DNA of 64,000 nt from Adenophora triphylla var. japonica (GCA_022495995.1 JAFEMH010001248.1:62001-126000); one strand, 5' to 3'; counted from the stretch's first letter, positions 32,918 to 45,474 are shown. Notes: generated by a model from the letters alone, not told the origin. Translations and numbers: made by a program.

Positions 32918-34195
32918 ATGACTTATAGGATGGAGTGCCCCCTAGAGTTGGGTAATGGCATGACTCCTGATACCTTCGCCGTTTGTAAGAAATCGGGTGG
33001 TATCTATAGGAAGGTGGCCACCTCTTGGATTAGGTTATCCTAGCAGGCTTTCAAATATTTCTCGGTAAAGTATGACTGAGGAAATTGGGTCCCACCCCGG
33101 TTATGGGAAGCCAAGAAAATGCTGCATTTGTCCGGTGATATGTTGGTGTTGGGGGATGTATTCCATTTGAGGAATTTTATAATGGTGGTGTTGTGGTGTT
33201 GTGCAGGTTTCCCCGAGAGAGAGATCAGGCGTTGAACGCCGTTGAACTGGTGAGGAGGGCTAGAGTAGATCTTATTGGTGTGGTGATAACTGATTGGGAA
33301 AAAGTCCCCCTGATGGATGAGACTGAGGTGAATGTGGCCCCTGATGCCACTATTGTGTCCGCGACTGACTTGAATGAGACTATGGAGGTATAACCTTTAT
33401 TCGCGGTGGCCCCCGATGCCCATGTGGTGGCCCAGCCTATACCGGTGGTGGACCTAGAGAGCAGTGATGATGAGCTCACAAATATGGACGTGTGCCAGAG
33501 TGGAGCCATCACTGGGATCATCCACCAGTCTCTTTGGCTCGGAGATCGAGGTGGATGACCACGAGGATGTGGATCGCATGGCGACGGGCACAACACAGCT
33601 GGCAATTCAGATTATCAATGCCTTTGCTGAGGGACCTGAGAAGGATGTTTCTACCTGCGACAAGAGCCATGCTGGAGCCTCCACTTCTGGGCGCGGCTAG
33701 AAGAAGAAGAAGAAGAGCGCGCCTTGCCCGGACTGGGAGATGGAACTATATACCACCTACGGTGTTGACCCAAATTCCTTCCATGTCCGCGAGCTGCAAG
33801 AGATGGAGGTGAAGGGGAAGTTGAGGCCGGAGAATGTGGCCGATGTCCGCTGGGACGATAAAGCTTGCATCTTTTTTGGGGTCCATTTCGAGAATGGAGT
33901 GAGGCTTCCTCTAGACCCTTTCATTGCCCGCTTCCTCAATTTCAATAACTGCCTCCCTATGCACCTAACCCCAAATACTATTCGAGTCCTAGTCTCTTTT
34001 ATTGTGGTGTGTAGTGTTCTTGGCTTTGAACCTTCCCTTTCTGGGATTTACACCTTTTATTCAAACCAAATAACCAACGGCCATCTTGGCCTAAAAACGA
34101 AAAATAATTCTGCCCGCACCTTTTCTGCCCCAACAAATAAATTCAACCAATGGAATCAGAAGAACATTCTGGTTGTTGAGAGTAGATTTGGGTGA
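32918..34195 (+). pseudogene. Plant 'gypsy-type' extra-ORF remnant (Transposase_28-like)
   Basis: The ATG at 32918 opens a frame that stops at about 33041 and 33078. Later pieces include VRRARVDLIGVVITDWEKVP (33193-33393) and a 151-codon frame at 33740-34195. That last frame has MELYTTYGVDPNSFHV, then GVRLPLDPFIARFLNF, LTPNTIRVLVSFIVVCSVLG and FEPSLSGIYTFY. This resembles the domain labelled putative gypsy-type transposon, found in extra ORFs of large Tat/Ogre elements. Several stops make it nonfunctional. Its orientation is opposite to the neighbouring gypsy elements, as with the antisense ORFs of element 2. Confidence 0.55.
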
Positions 34196-34244
34196 AAATT
34201 TTCAAGGCTGGAGGGCGCGGCTCCTGTAGCGATGCGTGAATTTT

Positions 34245-34266
34245 TTAGCATCTCGGAGTCGCCACT
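34245..34266 (-). other. Tat-type primer-site-like sequence on the outer side of the element 1 LTR
   Basis: The minus strand reads GTGGCGACTCCGAGATGC, sharing the invariant TGGCGACTC core of Tat/Ogre primer sites (compare the element 2 site at 62337-62355). It lies two bases beyond the LTR end at 34268, on the side away from the element 1 gag. Confidence 0.55.
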
Positions 34267-34633
34267 GTGATGTACCCGATTTTTTTTAAAGCAACGGAGT
34301 CGCCATGCCGTTTTTGGTTTAAGGCCAAAACTTTGAAAAAAGCCCGTAAAAGAGAAAAAGGATTCGGAGGTCACTTTACACTCCGGGAAGAACGATTAGC
34401 ACGTTCACCCGGAATGCCTCGTAGACGAGTCTTCCAAACTTGAAACCATTTGTATGTGTGTGTGTTTTGCAAAAGGGGTTTGACCAAACGAAGGATTTTC
34501 TAAGAATGAACAGTTTGACTAGACTGAACTGGAATTAATCAAAACAGTGTGCTTCTGTGAGTGAAAATGAACTGGAAACAAAAAATATCTGCCAGTGACA
34601 TTTCTGTCTGCGCGAATTGAGGTGAGGCTCAAT

Positions 34634-34651
34634 CTTATCCGCGCGGATAAG
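34634..34651. promoter_or_regulatory. 18-bp perfect palindrome in the element 1 LTR
   Basis: CTTATCCGCGCGGATAAG, preceded by GGCTCAAT as in the other two sites (GCGTCATT, GCCTCATT). Confidence 0.8.
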
Positions 34652-35763
34652 GCAGTGATCTACCCTTTTTGCAGCTTTCCAGTCTGATTCTGTAATTTCC
34701 AAAAAGTCAACTGGATTTACAGAATCAGAACTGGAGTTGCAACAGAAAATGTAAAGTAAAAAGGATATTTGAATTTTGCATCCATGCTTGTCCCCACTTT
34801 CCTTAGGCTTTGATTAGTGACCACTAAACATGATTAATAGTGATCTACTAGATCAAGCCATCATGAGGGCACATTAGGACTTAGGAGCATTTCATTTGCT
34901 TGAGATGGGGGTTTGACATGGAAGTAAATTTGACAAAACAATAAATAGGTCAAGATGTATCAACTTTTAGAGGAAGATCTCTAAGGTGGTCACAAGAATG
35001 ACCATCCTTGAGATCTATACTCAAGTGTATCTTATACATCTTGTGTGACCCAATTTGTGTAAGTCCTAAGGATGTTCATCCAAGGAAATGGTTCCAAGGT
35101 GATCATCTTAGGCTATGAGGGGGACATTTGCAAGGAAGTAAAGACTATGGACCATTTAAGATGGTCATCTATAGAAATTGATTCCAAGATGACCATATTT
35201 AGGTCAAGAAAGCAAGTAAAGACTAGAAATGTAAAGAGGCATGAAGGTAGAAAATATGGACCATTTGAAGTGATCATTCATGGAGATGAACTCCAAGATG
35301 ACCATCTTCTAGGTCAAGTGAACTAGAGCAAATAACAAGTAAAGACTAGTTAATGTGAAGGGACAAGGGAAATACATAATGTAAAATGTGGATCCTTGTA
35401 GATAGTCATCAATGAAGATGAACTCCATGGAGATCCTCTTGGATCCTAGAACAAAAGGGGGAAGGGAGATGAGCAACAAGTGAATAAAACAAGTTACATC
35501 ATTTAAATATGGAGTAAATGTATGAATCAAGGAATTTTAAGTAGAAAGGATGAGGGTTTACCAAGGGATACCCTATTTCTTGGATGAGTGTTTAGGGTTT
35601 GAAGGATTTCAAGGCTTAGAAGTGGTTTTGGAGGGGATTTGAGGTTGGATTTGGTGTTAAATCGGAGTTGCGGGAGTGTTTAAGGCTGTTTTGAGGTGGG
35701 ATTTCGGCATAGTAACAGTGGGGAATGGTGTTTGTTGTTGTTAAAACTGAAGGAGAAATACTG

Positions 35764-35839
35764 AATTTATAATTTGTCTGGAGCGTCATTCTTGTCCGCG
35801 AGGACAAGATCGAGCCTCATTCTTATCCGCGAGGACAAG
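35764..35839 (-). promoter_or_regulatory. U3 promoter of element 1: TATA box and two palindromes
   Basis: Minus-strand TATAAATT at 35771-35764. Upstream are palindromes CTTGTCCGCGAGGACAAG (35791-35808, one mismatch) and CTTATCCGCGAGGACAAG (35822-35839, two mismatches). The first palindrome is 19 bp from the TATA box, close to the 21 bp seen in element 2. Confidence 0.7.
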
Positions 35840-36083
35840 ATCGACGGCGTGCCTGAACTGCAGAAAAGTTGTTTTGGCTGTTTCTTATTTGGTCAAAAAG
35901 GTGATTTTCCTTGGAAATGATGGATTTCCAGCGAGGTCTTTGGCCATATTTTTATTCCTAAAAGGTCCTTCCTTGCTTAAAAACCCTCGAAAAGTGACCA
36001 AAATGCCCTTAAATGTTTGTTCGATGTGAAAACCGTTAAATTGGGCTAAAGGAGTGTTGGTGGTTCAGATTGGGACACTTACA

Positions 36084-36545
36084 GTAGCCCTCGGCGACGG
36101 TACTTATGGGGGAAGTGGGGTCGTCGATTAAATGAGGTCCCAATCTGCTGGGGAGAAGAGGATAACCATTTTGGTCTGATGGTTGAACCTATGGTAGGCT
36201 ACCTACGTATCCTTAAGAGGAATCAAGCCGGTCGTAGTTCGGGTCTTTTGACTATATTTAGACATCGAACCTGGAGTGACTATTTTGGGGTGTCAACCTG
36301 GTGAGCGAGTTCTGCAGTCGGTTGCTGAAAGAAACTCTGCTGGGGATAGAAAACGACCATTTTGGTCTGACGGCTAGAGTTGTATATCCACACCGCTGGG
36401 GAAAGGAATGACCATTTTGGTCTGATGGCTGAACCCATGGTAGGCTACCTACGTATCCTTAAGAGGAATCAAGCCGGTCATAGTTCGGGTCTTTCGACTA
36501 TCTTCAGACGTCGACCCTAGAGTGACTACTTTAGGGTATCAATAT
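36084..36545 (-). other. Conserved 3' region of element 1, duplicated
   Basis: Contains two copies of a block with ACCATTTTGGTCTGATGG, GGTAGGCTACCTACGTATCC and AATCAAGCCGGTC (about 36165-36245 and 36405-36485). Element 2 has the equivalent GATTCCTACGTATCC with AATCAAGCCCGGTCGTAGTT at 47050 and 47225. The CTACGTATCC...GGTCGTAGTTCG block is therefore a family hallmark next to the 3' LTR. Confidence 0.65.
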
Positions 36546-36559
36546 GGTAATGATTTCGG

Positions 36560-37335
36560 TTTGTCGAATCAGAAGACGATTGAGGTTAATGATTGCGTTT
36601 TATCGAATTGGAAGGCGATTGCGGTTTATTGAATCAGAAGACGATTGCGGTTTATTGAATCGAAAGGTGATTGCGGTTTATTGAATCAGAAGACGATTGC
36701 GGTTTATCGAATCGAAAGGCGATTGCGGTTTATTGAATCAGAAGACGATTGCAGTTTATCGAATCGAAAGATGATTGCGGTTTATGGAATCAGAAGACGA
36801 TTGTGGTTTATCGAATCGAAAGGCGATAGCGGTTTATTGAATCAGAAGACGATTGAGGTTAATGATTGCATTTTATCGAATCGGAAGGCGATTGCGTTTA
36901 TTGAATCAGAAGACGATTGCGGTTTGTCGAATCGAAAGGCGATAGCGGTTTATTGAATCAGAAGATGATTACGGTTTATCAAATCGAAAGGTGATTGCGG
37001 TTTATCGAATCAGAAGACGATTGCGATTTATCAAATCGAAAGGTGATTGCGGTTTATCGAATCAGAAGATGATTGCGGTTTATCGAATCGAAAGGTGATT
37101 GCGGTTTATCGAATTAGAAGACGATTGAGGTTAATGATTGCGTTTATCGAATCGGAAGGTGATTGCGGTTTATTGAATCAGAAGACGATTGCGATTTATC
37201 GAATCGAAAGGTGATTGCGGTTTATTGAATCAGAAGACGATTGCGGTTTATCGAATCGAAAGGCGATTGCGGTTTATTGAATCAGAAGACGATTGCGGTT
37301 TATCGAACCGAAAGGTGTTTGCGGTTTATTGCTTT
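36560..37335. repeat. Minisatellite in the 3' region of element 1, 52-bp units
   Basis: About fifteen units made of two alternating half-units: GAATCGAAAGGTGATTGCGG then TTTATT, and GAATCAGAAGACGATTGCGG then TTTATC. Open frames across it (repeated FIESKGDCGLL) are a by-product of the repeat. Tat-group elements are known for variable tandem repeats before the 3' LTR. Confidence 0.92.
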
Positions 37336-40079
37336 CCTCGTATTTTGTCTGCGATCTTTTGTGTCGAAACTGTCTTCTTTTGATGATTTGCTCTATCGGA
37401 ACAGTCTTCTTTTGTGTGGCTGTTTCAAACCGAAGTGATAGCGTTTAGGTGCCTCAAGCCTTAGTGATAGCGTTTAGGTGCCTCAAGCCTTAGCGAATGA
37501 TGATTCGGAGGTATCAGCCTAATGAGGATTTACCGTTTTGAAACGGTCTCCTTCGATGGTTCGTATCCTTACGTTGAGGACGGACTCTGTGGGGATAGAC
37601 AGTCTTTTGGTGGACTTCGTTTGAAGGGATCGGACTTACGTTTGCTGCCGTAGATGGAAACGAGGAAAGAAATGGGATTCCGTTATCTTTTCATCGGGGA
37701 TGAACCTAAGTTGAGGTTTAGTTCAGAAGTATGAACCTATGGGGACTTAGTTCAGGAGTATGATCCTAAGTCGAGGTTTGGTTCAGGAGTATGAACCTAA
37801 ATTGAAGTTTTGTACCTGAGGGAGACTATTTGAAGGCGTTCTCGTTGGGGAAGATTCGAGCTTATGATAACTACCGGGGAAAAGGGTGACCGTGTTAGTC
37901 AAGTGCCTGGACCAATGGTAGGCTACCTACGTATCCCGGATGGGAATCAAACCTGGACATAGTTTGGAAACTGCTGGGGATGGTCTTCTTTGCTGAGGGC
38001 GCACTATGTCATGCTTCAATACCGTAGACTTGTTAGGTTGCTGAGGACGTACTTTGTCGTGTTTCAACACCATAGACTTGCTAGGTTACTGGGGATGTTC
38101 TTCGTCGTTGGCTTGCCGTGTAGGAGATGATTTTCATTGAAGGTTGCGTCGAAGGCATGGGCTTTGGACGAAACAGGTGATCGCGATAAAATCGATTGAG
38201 GGACGGCGAATGATCTCGCGTGCGTATCGAGGGAGACACGAAGGATTATCCCACAAAACAAAAGTGGGTATGGAGAATTATCTCATAGAACAACAGCGGG
38301 CATGGAGAACTATCTCACAAAACGGAGGTAGGTCCTTCGGGTTGTACTAATGCGCAAAGGGTGATTGACCTAATAGGGACTAGTCTGGAGGTATTTTGAC
38401 TTGAAGGAGAAGTTTGGTTGAGTCGGCATCTTGCTGGTGATCATCGACCTTGTAGAGGTTGTTGAGCTTGTATTCACATTGGGACTTCTCACTGTGGAAG
38501 GCTTTGGGTTCGAAGAATGCAAGAACCAGGTTTGAAATGAGAGGGTCCTTATTAAAAAGGCATCTAACACTTGGTAAGAGGGAAACCAAAGGAAAGGTGT
38601 TAATTTGGTAGAGAGGGACTCAAAGGCACTCTGGTCGAGTTAGCAATTTTAACAGCATGATGTGTTGAGAAGCTTTTTGCTGGTGGCGATGGTTCTAGAG
38701 GTGATGGTAAAGACTTTGGCGGCCGTTTTCACCAAACTGTAGACACTGGAGGCTATCTTCATCCATTTATGGATGTTGGAGGTCGTCTTTACCAAGATGC
38801 AAATGTCGGAACTTGTCTTTTGCCAAGCTATAGAAATGGGGGCTATCTTCGCCGAACTATAGACATTGGGGGATGTCTTCACAGACTTGAGGCATTTTGA
38901 GACGAAGCTGATGTCGGTCTGGGGCTAAGATGATGTTGACTTGATGTGTCTGAGGCTAAGATGATGCAAGATTGAGGTATCTGAATCAGGCTGGTGTTCA
39001 TCTGAGGTGTTTGAAACAAAAATGGTGTTGTCTTGAGGCGCCTGGGCACAAGATGACGTGGGTTAGAGGTTTTCTAGTCATGGTGATATGGAGATGACGG
39101 TCTTGCCGGTCATTTGGGCAGTTCTGTTGAAGTCATTAGAATTACGCTTCGGTGGAGACCATCCTTGCTGCGGAGAGGATTCGGGTAGTTATGGAAAACT
39201 GGTCTTTAGTGCTTGAATAGCTACATTTGTTAGTAGAGGGACAAATGCAAATATGACATTTATGGTGAATGCATGAATAGAACCAAAATGATTAACAATC
39301 TCTTAGGTTTGCTCTACTGATTCATGTTTTGTGCATGCTACATGAGCCCTTGGGAGATTTTTGTGGGGATGCATGGTGGTGAGAGGGTTTGTATGTGTTG
39401 TGGACTGTTTGGGACAAGTTTTAAGCTGGTGGGGTGATATCCTTTGGTTGCGGACTGAACTGCAGGTCATTGATGAGGTCCTTGTTGTAGGTCAATAGTA
39501 TCATGGGGATCTCAATTTTGATCTTGGGATGAAATTGGATTTAAACCTCGGGTCTCGATTGAAATTTCTTTTCAGTCTCGGACATTTGAAGCTGATGCTG
39601 ACATGCTCTAGAATCAGAAGTACATTGATATGAATGAACCCTCTTTCGCTTGGGTTAGTTGTGATTTGACATAAATTCAGAGAATGACTTGGCGAAATGC
39701 TGATATGAGGAGATTCCCAGTTTTCAACCTCTGATGATGCAGGGAGTTGCCATATACCAAGTTCTAAAGCTGACACTCCAAGATAATTGTTGGGGTGACT
39801 AGACCTTTCTTTTGAAGATAGGTGTGACTTGAAAAAGCCCCATTTCGAGGAAATGACATGACGAAAGCCACGGAAGCTTTCTCTTAATGACTTGATGAAG
39901 CCCCCAGGTTCGACAAAGCGTCACGGCAGAGGTCCAATTAATGGTTTGGCTGTAAAACTGACATATTGATGAAGTACCGAGCCGGTTGATCAACGTGAGA
40001 GACCTCGAGGTGAAGTTGATGTAACCCCATATTCATTGCAGTATTACATCATGAAGTGAGAATCCCATCTTTGATAACA
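37336..40079 (-). other. Non-coding 3' part of element 1
   Basis: No protein motif recognised. It contains another GTAGGCTACCTACGTATCCC block near 37918, a degenerate array near 38690-38890 with words such as CCAAACTGTAGACACTGGAG and GGCTATCTTC about every 36 bp, and scattered GATGTTG/GAGGCG words at 38900-39060. No pol gene is seen anywhere between here and 45474. Confidence 0.5.
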
Positions 40080-42446
40080 ACTATGCAACTAGAATCCTCC
40101 CTTCAAAGGGTGTCTTCCATATGAGAACTATTGGCCATAGTGGCACTTGACTTGTTCATGGCTTCAACCATATTCACCCTATGGTTGTTCTTAGGGAAGG
40201 GATTGTTGGCTATGTTGGGCCCTTCGGGTATCTCAAACTTACCCTTTTCGATCAGTTCTCACATCGCCCTTGTCAGGAGCATGCAATTATTAGTAACGTG
40301 CCCATGATACTAGTGGAAAGCACAGTGCTTAGTTGTGTCCAAAGGGATATTGGGATCCCGGGGCTGATAGTTGTCCAAAGGTCTGATCAGACCTTCCTTC
40401 ACAAGCCCCTGAAAGACTTCACTCAGAGGCATTCCAAAATCTTCAAACCCTAGACTCAGCGGCTTGGGCACATCGCATTTCCTTGGCACGAAAGGAGTGG
40501 CATTGTCGCAATACTGGCCCGCGTAGTTAACTGATTCCTTGCCTTTTGGGTAGGACAGAAGCTGGATTCGAGGCAAAAGCTCGGTACCGATAAGTAGGAG
40601 CAGTGGCTTGCTGTTGGTCAAACTTTAGCCCCAGAACCGACCATTGCACGCAGATATGGATAGGGGAAGTTACTGAGGGACTTTCTCAAATGAGGCTTCC
40701 AGGCATGACTGAAAGATGTCTGATTGTTCATTAGAAGGAGGGATGGCCATTTAGCTCAACTTGAGGTTTCAACGCTTGTAAAAGTCACCGATGTTCTCAT
40801 CAGGGCGTTGCATAGTTGTTTGCAAGTCTACCCGATTTGTCTCCCATTACAGGTTGGCTTTGTACTTTTCGGTGAAGGCGTTGGTGATCTGTTCCCAAGT
40901 GGCCCTGGACTCGGGTTTCAACCGAAAAAACCACTTTAGAGCCCCTAGTTTTAAGGAGAGACTGAAGTAGTCAGCCAACTGCTGGTTTGTGCATCCTTTG
41001 GCTTTGTAGGTGTCAAGGTAGATCTTGGGACAGGCAGTTCCATCAAACAGTTCCAGGTTAGGCATCACAAACTTGTGCGGTAGAGGCATAATGGAATCGG
41101 GATCTGTGGGCCGGAGGGCGGCCTTCTTTCTTGTCAGCTCGGCGACCTGCGCTTTCATTTCCTTATACTGTTCCATGAACCAAAGCCAGATGAGGGTCCG
41201 GTGGTGGAACCAGAGTGTTCAAGCCGGTGATCGTGCTGGAGAGAGGGGTTACCATTGGCGACACACTGGTGGAAAGGATGGCAGGGCCTGGGGCATAGGT
41301 ATAAACCTGCCCTTGGCCTAAATTTCCCTGGGGAGTGTAAGTAGGAGCCTGGGCAAAGGGATAAAGCCCAGCGGCTTGCTGTTGATATCCAATGGGCAAA
41401 GAGGGTGGTGGCAGACTAGAAGTGGCTGGTTAGCTCGGGTTTCCAGGGTGAGACTCATAGGGAAACTTAAATACGGGTCGTGGCCCTTGGTCGTTGAACT
41501 GCATGTCTGGTTGGGGTGATGGTGTATAACCGGGAGGATACTGTGGTCCCGGTGATTCTGATGAGACGAGGATGGGGGTTTGCTGGCCTATAGGGCCTTG
41601 AGTGAGGAACGGGTTTGTGGAGGTTGGTGAGGCGCTGGGAGCTGCCGGACCAGTACTGTTCTGAGGAGGGATACCTGATTGCTGTCCTAAACCAAACTGT
41701 GGTGGCGGCATTCCAGAATGTTGTTGCGGTATTTCGAGGTGTTCCCAACCACGAGAGGAAATTTCATACTGACTTTGTCCCCACCGAGGGACGACAAACT
41801 GGCTTGTCGCGCCGGACTGTACGGGGCCATTGGGCTGTGGCTGAGGAGCTGGCTGACCCATAAATTGAAGAGCAGGGGCTCTGGTGGTGGTATCATAGGA
41901 GGCTGGTGGTGGCATCCTGGTGTAGTCTGGGTGACTTAGAGTGGGATTAGGGGTTTGCTATCCCGTGGAGCCGGTCATGAAGGGATCTTGTGAGACTTGT
42001 TCGATGCCGGGGGCTGGCTGTCTTGAACTGGGTTGCTGTTGAGACATCCCAAACTGCTGGGGCAGAGAAGTTCCAAACTGATCCATAGTTGACTGCCGTC
42101 CCAAACCCAACTGAGAAGTCATACCAAGCTGATGTAACTGAGAAGCCCCTGACTGATCTGTACCGAACTACTGAGGCATACCAAACTGCTCCGACATATC
42201 GAGCTCACCCCGACTGCATTGAGGCACACCATACTGGACCAAATCGGACTGAATTCAATTTGTTTCCCCAAACGACTGTCCCAGACTGAACTGTGAATGT
42301 ATACCAGACTGAGGCTGAAAGGATGGCTGATTCACAGGTTGAGATGAGTGTGGCCCGGTGGAGGTTCCACATGAGGAAGGTGGTGGCATCCGGCAGTAGT
42401 TTATCTGACCAAGGGAAGGATGGGGACCCCCTTCCTCTTTTACCAT
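40080..42446 (-). pseudogene. Gypsy/Tat gag, copy B of element 1
   Basis: Minus strand, 5' to 3'. A Q/P/G-rich N-terminal part lies at 42446-41430 (repeats like SGMPPPQFGLGQQSGIPPQN). A coiled segment MEQYKEMKAQVAELTRKKAA at 41176 leads into the gag core: LELFDGTACPKIYLDTYKAK, LADYFSLSLKLGALKWFFRL, ATWEQITNAFTEKYKANL. Then DFGMPLSEVFQGLVKEGLIR (40621-40310) and a zinc-finger-like C-A-F-H...Y-H-GHVTNNC near 40300, interrupted by a stop. Several stops and frame changes make it nonfunctional. Gag forms the particle and binds RNA. No protease or RT follows. Confidence 0.75.
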
Positions 42447-43887
42447 GAAAGTCCCATCGGGGTTGAGGGCAATCGTTAAATAATCATCGAAACCTCATTC
42501 TGATTGGTACAAAGAGTTTTATGGACTCGAATTCCACTATTAGCCATGACATCATACTGAATCCCTGGGTCTGGTTAAAATTTCATCCTCAACCTTGGAC
42601 ATCAAGGAACTGCATTTGACAAGCCCATAACCATAATTCTAAAGTGGCCAATATGGCGATCAAATCTCCCTTTGCTTGGCGAAGCCTTGGTCTGAAGAGA
42701 TGTCTTGGCGAAGTCTCGATTTTGAAGAAGTGACTTGGTAAAGCCTCAGCCTCATGATTGTGAATCCGACATAATTAATGAGGCTTCAACCTGATAGGCA
42801 TTGCAAACTGATCCTGAAATGAGGCTAAATAAAGACCCAACCTACCTTGTAGCGAAGTGAAGAACCAACGTGGACCCGGCATGACCAGAGAAGCCCCACT
42901 CTAAAGAAATGACTTTATGAAAGTCCCACCTTAAAGAGTCCAGTGCAGCTCTAATGCAAATTGAATTGTCATGTAGCAGAAGAGGCAATCCATCCTTCTA
43001 TATTTACTTTATTATTTTCTTTAGTCGATTAGTCAACCGAAAGGAAATGTAAAAGAAAGACAATTTAGAAATGTATACCTGCAGGGGCATATTTTCAAAA
43101 AGTGGGGACGAATCCCCGATTTGTATTATTTGATGGCCTCATTTGATGAAGGCACAAAAGAACTCGCTTTGGGTTTGACTCTTTTGAGAGAGCATAAGTG
43201 TAGAAAGGTTTGTAAAAGTGTATGGAAGCCCCTGCTGACAGAAAATCAGTGTTTGGCTCTATTTTTCCTATAGTGTAGAAAAAGAAGACTTGTCGAGACA
43301 TCTGAAAATATGTTTTATTCAGAAATGATCACAAGATTGCTTAAAACCCTTTATTAATGTTCGGGTTATTCAACCCCTAATCTCGATATGAACAAACATT
43401 TAGATTAATTAAGAGGAGAAAGTCAACTGATACCAAGAGTCGAAGTTGGCGAATGGTGAAGAGAGATTGTGTATAAGAGAGGCCATTGATGAGACCGAAT
43501 TTTCTGGGATTTGAATGGGTTTATGACCGAACCATTTCTGGTTGCCTACGTTCCCCTTAATATAAGGAGCTCAGGTCGCCGTAGTTCGGGCTGAACTACG
43601 TTTGTCTTTGGGAAAGGGTATGAATATTTTGTGGTCCCTTTTGTGAAAAGGCTTGAGATGGTTCCTTGACAAGTCATTTTTGACAGCTATTTCAGCGATT
43701 CCATTGCTTCTTGATCGTCGTCTTTCATCGGGGGAGAAAGATTTTGAATGCAGCTTAAGGGCTTATGATATATTTTTGCCATTGCTTTAACTGCTCCCTT
43801 GTTGTCGACAACTTCCGTTCTTCGGGCTTTAATTGTGCCCATATGTCAAGCCTCTGATCGGCGGTGCTGGGTCCTTGGGCTCATCAT
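42447..43887 (-). other. Non-coding spacer in element 1
   Basis: No recognisable domain. A TGCCTACGTTCCCC...CGCCGTAGTTCG block near 43550 resembles one at 54860 in element 2. Confidence 0.45.
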
Positions 43888-44330
43888 TTTTATTTTTTTT
43901 TTATTTTTTTGAAGCTCCTGCTTGGGCTCTTTTTTTTTCTTTTTGTTTTTTTGAAGCTTTTGCTTGAGCTTTTCTCTTTATTTTTTTTTTTGAAGCTCCT
44001 GCTGGGGCTCTTTTTTTTTTTTTGAAGCTTTTGCTTGAACTTTTCTCTTTTTTTTTTTTTTCGAGGATGAAGGCAAGCCCCCGCTTGAACTTTCTTGATG
44101 CGCACAAAGGCGAAGGCAAGCCCCTGGATTGTTGTCGACATGGGTTCAATCTTCCGATACCGAGTGACCTTCTGTTGTTCCTTGATGTTGCCGCCGTCAT
44201 TGACTTGGTCAAGGTGATGGTGGGGACATGTTTTGGAAAGTGTATGGTTTGATGGAGGCCTTTGTGAGGTAAGGAAAGTGTATAGGGAGGGCATTAGTTG
44301 ACTTTCTCGCACCGATTAATTAAAATCTTA
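43888..44330 (-). other. Poly-T tract and conserved block, shared with element 2
   Basis: 43888-44065 alternates long T-runs with GAAGCTCCTGCTTGGGCTC or GAAGCTTTTGCTTGAGC. It is followed at 44100-44260 by GATGTTGCCGCCGTC and GACTTGGTCAAGGTGA. Element 2 has the same order at 54540-54780. Lysine-rich open frames on the minus strand come from the T-runs and are not genes. Confidence 0.6.
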
Positions 44331-44599
44331 ATCATTTCAAGAGATTATTTGTTGAGCAATGCGAGTGATCATTTAAAATAAAACCATTTCATTAAGTGTA
44401 ATGTAGGTGTGCAAATAATGTCTCGAGTCTAGCAAGAAAAGAAAAAAAAGACTCTTTTATAGAAAATTTAAGATTAGCTACGATGTCCGAGGAGGACTTG
44501 ATTGAACGAAAAAAGTACTAGAACCTACGAAGGTTGACTAAAAGACTGTTTTAACATTTTAATTTAGTATGAGGATAGGTAGCCCCTAGTCTAGCTACT

Positions 44600-45474
44600 C
44601 TTCATTGTTGGACTGCCAGAACGCTTGAGCTTTCCATTTTCTGTTAACTTCTGAATTCCATACCGCAGACCGAGGCAGTGATCAGTTATGTGCCCACGAT
44701 ACTGGTGGAAGTGGAGGGATTTGAGGCCATGGAGCAGCTGGAGCAAATACAAGTTGTCCGAAGAAATGGGTCGGAAAAGTCACGGGGACGAAACTTGATA
44801 ACTGAGCATATTGAGAGAAGGAAGTGAATACGGGAGGATTTTGATGGTTATCTGGATTTGCTTGAGAGGGTTCAGCAATGCGCTGGTTGTTTTGAGTGAG
44901 AGTGATAGAACCGACTTCAAACCTTTCTGTTCGAACCGCTTGTGAGACGCTAGGAGTTACTTGACCTGTACCATTCTGAGGAGGAATACCCGACTGCTGT
45001 TGAGGGGTGCTGAACTGACCCATCCCTGACTGCTGTCCTAGATCAAACTGTGACTGCAGCATTCCAGACTGTTGCTGGGAAGACCCAAAATGACCTTTAC
45101 CAAACTGCAAAGGCATCCTAACTTGCTGTGGCATTCCAAAGTCACCGAAAGGTTGACGTCGTTGTCTAGGGGGACCATTAAACACATAGCTCGTTTGCAT
45201 TGGCCCACTAGGGCACTCGAGCCTGCCTTCTTTAATCAGCCTCCGAATTGCCTTTCTCAAAGATATACAGTTGTCGGTTGTGTGGCCATGATGATTGTGG
45301 TAATGGCAGTGCTCGGCTACGTCCAAGTTGGCATTGGGGATTCTGGGCTTGTATGTTTTTATGGGTTCGAGGAGACCTTGCTCTACTAAGTTCTCAAAAA
45401 CCTTGCTCAAAGGTATCCCGAAGTTATCATAGTATTGCCGGTATTGCTATCTTCGCGGATCACTGGCTCCCGGC
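44600..45474 (-). pseudogene. Gypsy/Tat gag C-terminal part, copy A of element 1
   Basis: Minus strand: NFGIPLSKVFENLVEQGLLE, then a zinc-finger-like CHYHNHHGHTTDNCISLRKA near 45290, then LIKEGRLECP and a Q/P-rich tail with SGMLQSQFDLGQQSGM. A second zinc-finger-like segment, LHFHQYRGHITDHCLGLRYG, follows near 44690. The 5' continuation of this gag is not next to it but at 63769-64000, because element 2 is inserted at 45474/45475. Stops are present, so it is nonfunctional. Confidence 0.72.

Larger units (their letters stand above)
34268..36083 (-). repeat. LTR of gypsy/Tat element 1 (1.8 kb)
   Basis: Bounded on the plus strand by TGATGTACCCG and ACACTTACA. Both edges align with the LTR of element 2: the segment CGGAGTCGCCATGCCGTTTTT near 34295 corresponds to AGAGTCGCCACGCCGTTTTT in element 2, and GATTGGGACACTTACA at the right edge corresponds to GATTGGGGTACTTACA. 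On the minus strand it has TATAAATT at 35771-35764 with two palindromes just upstream. The middle (34800-35500) contains degenerate repeats of a block with GATGACCATCTT. Confidence 0.7.

Noticed and set aside
36645..37438. Repetitive open frames (FIESKGDCGLL)
   Set aside because: They arise from the 52-bp minisatellite, which has no stop in some frames.
43988..44065. Poly-A tails of inserted retrogenes
   Set aside because: The T-runs recur with conserved interruptions in both gypsy elements, so they are part of the element.
43890..44312. Lysine-rich minus-strand frames
   Set aside because: They are translations of poly-T runs alternating with GAAGCT words; the same noncoding block occurs in element 2 with different frames.
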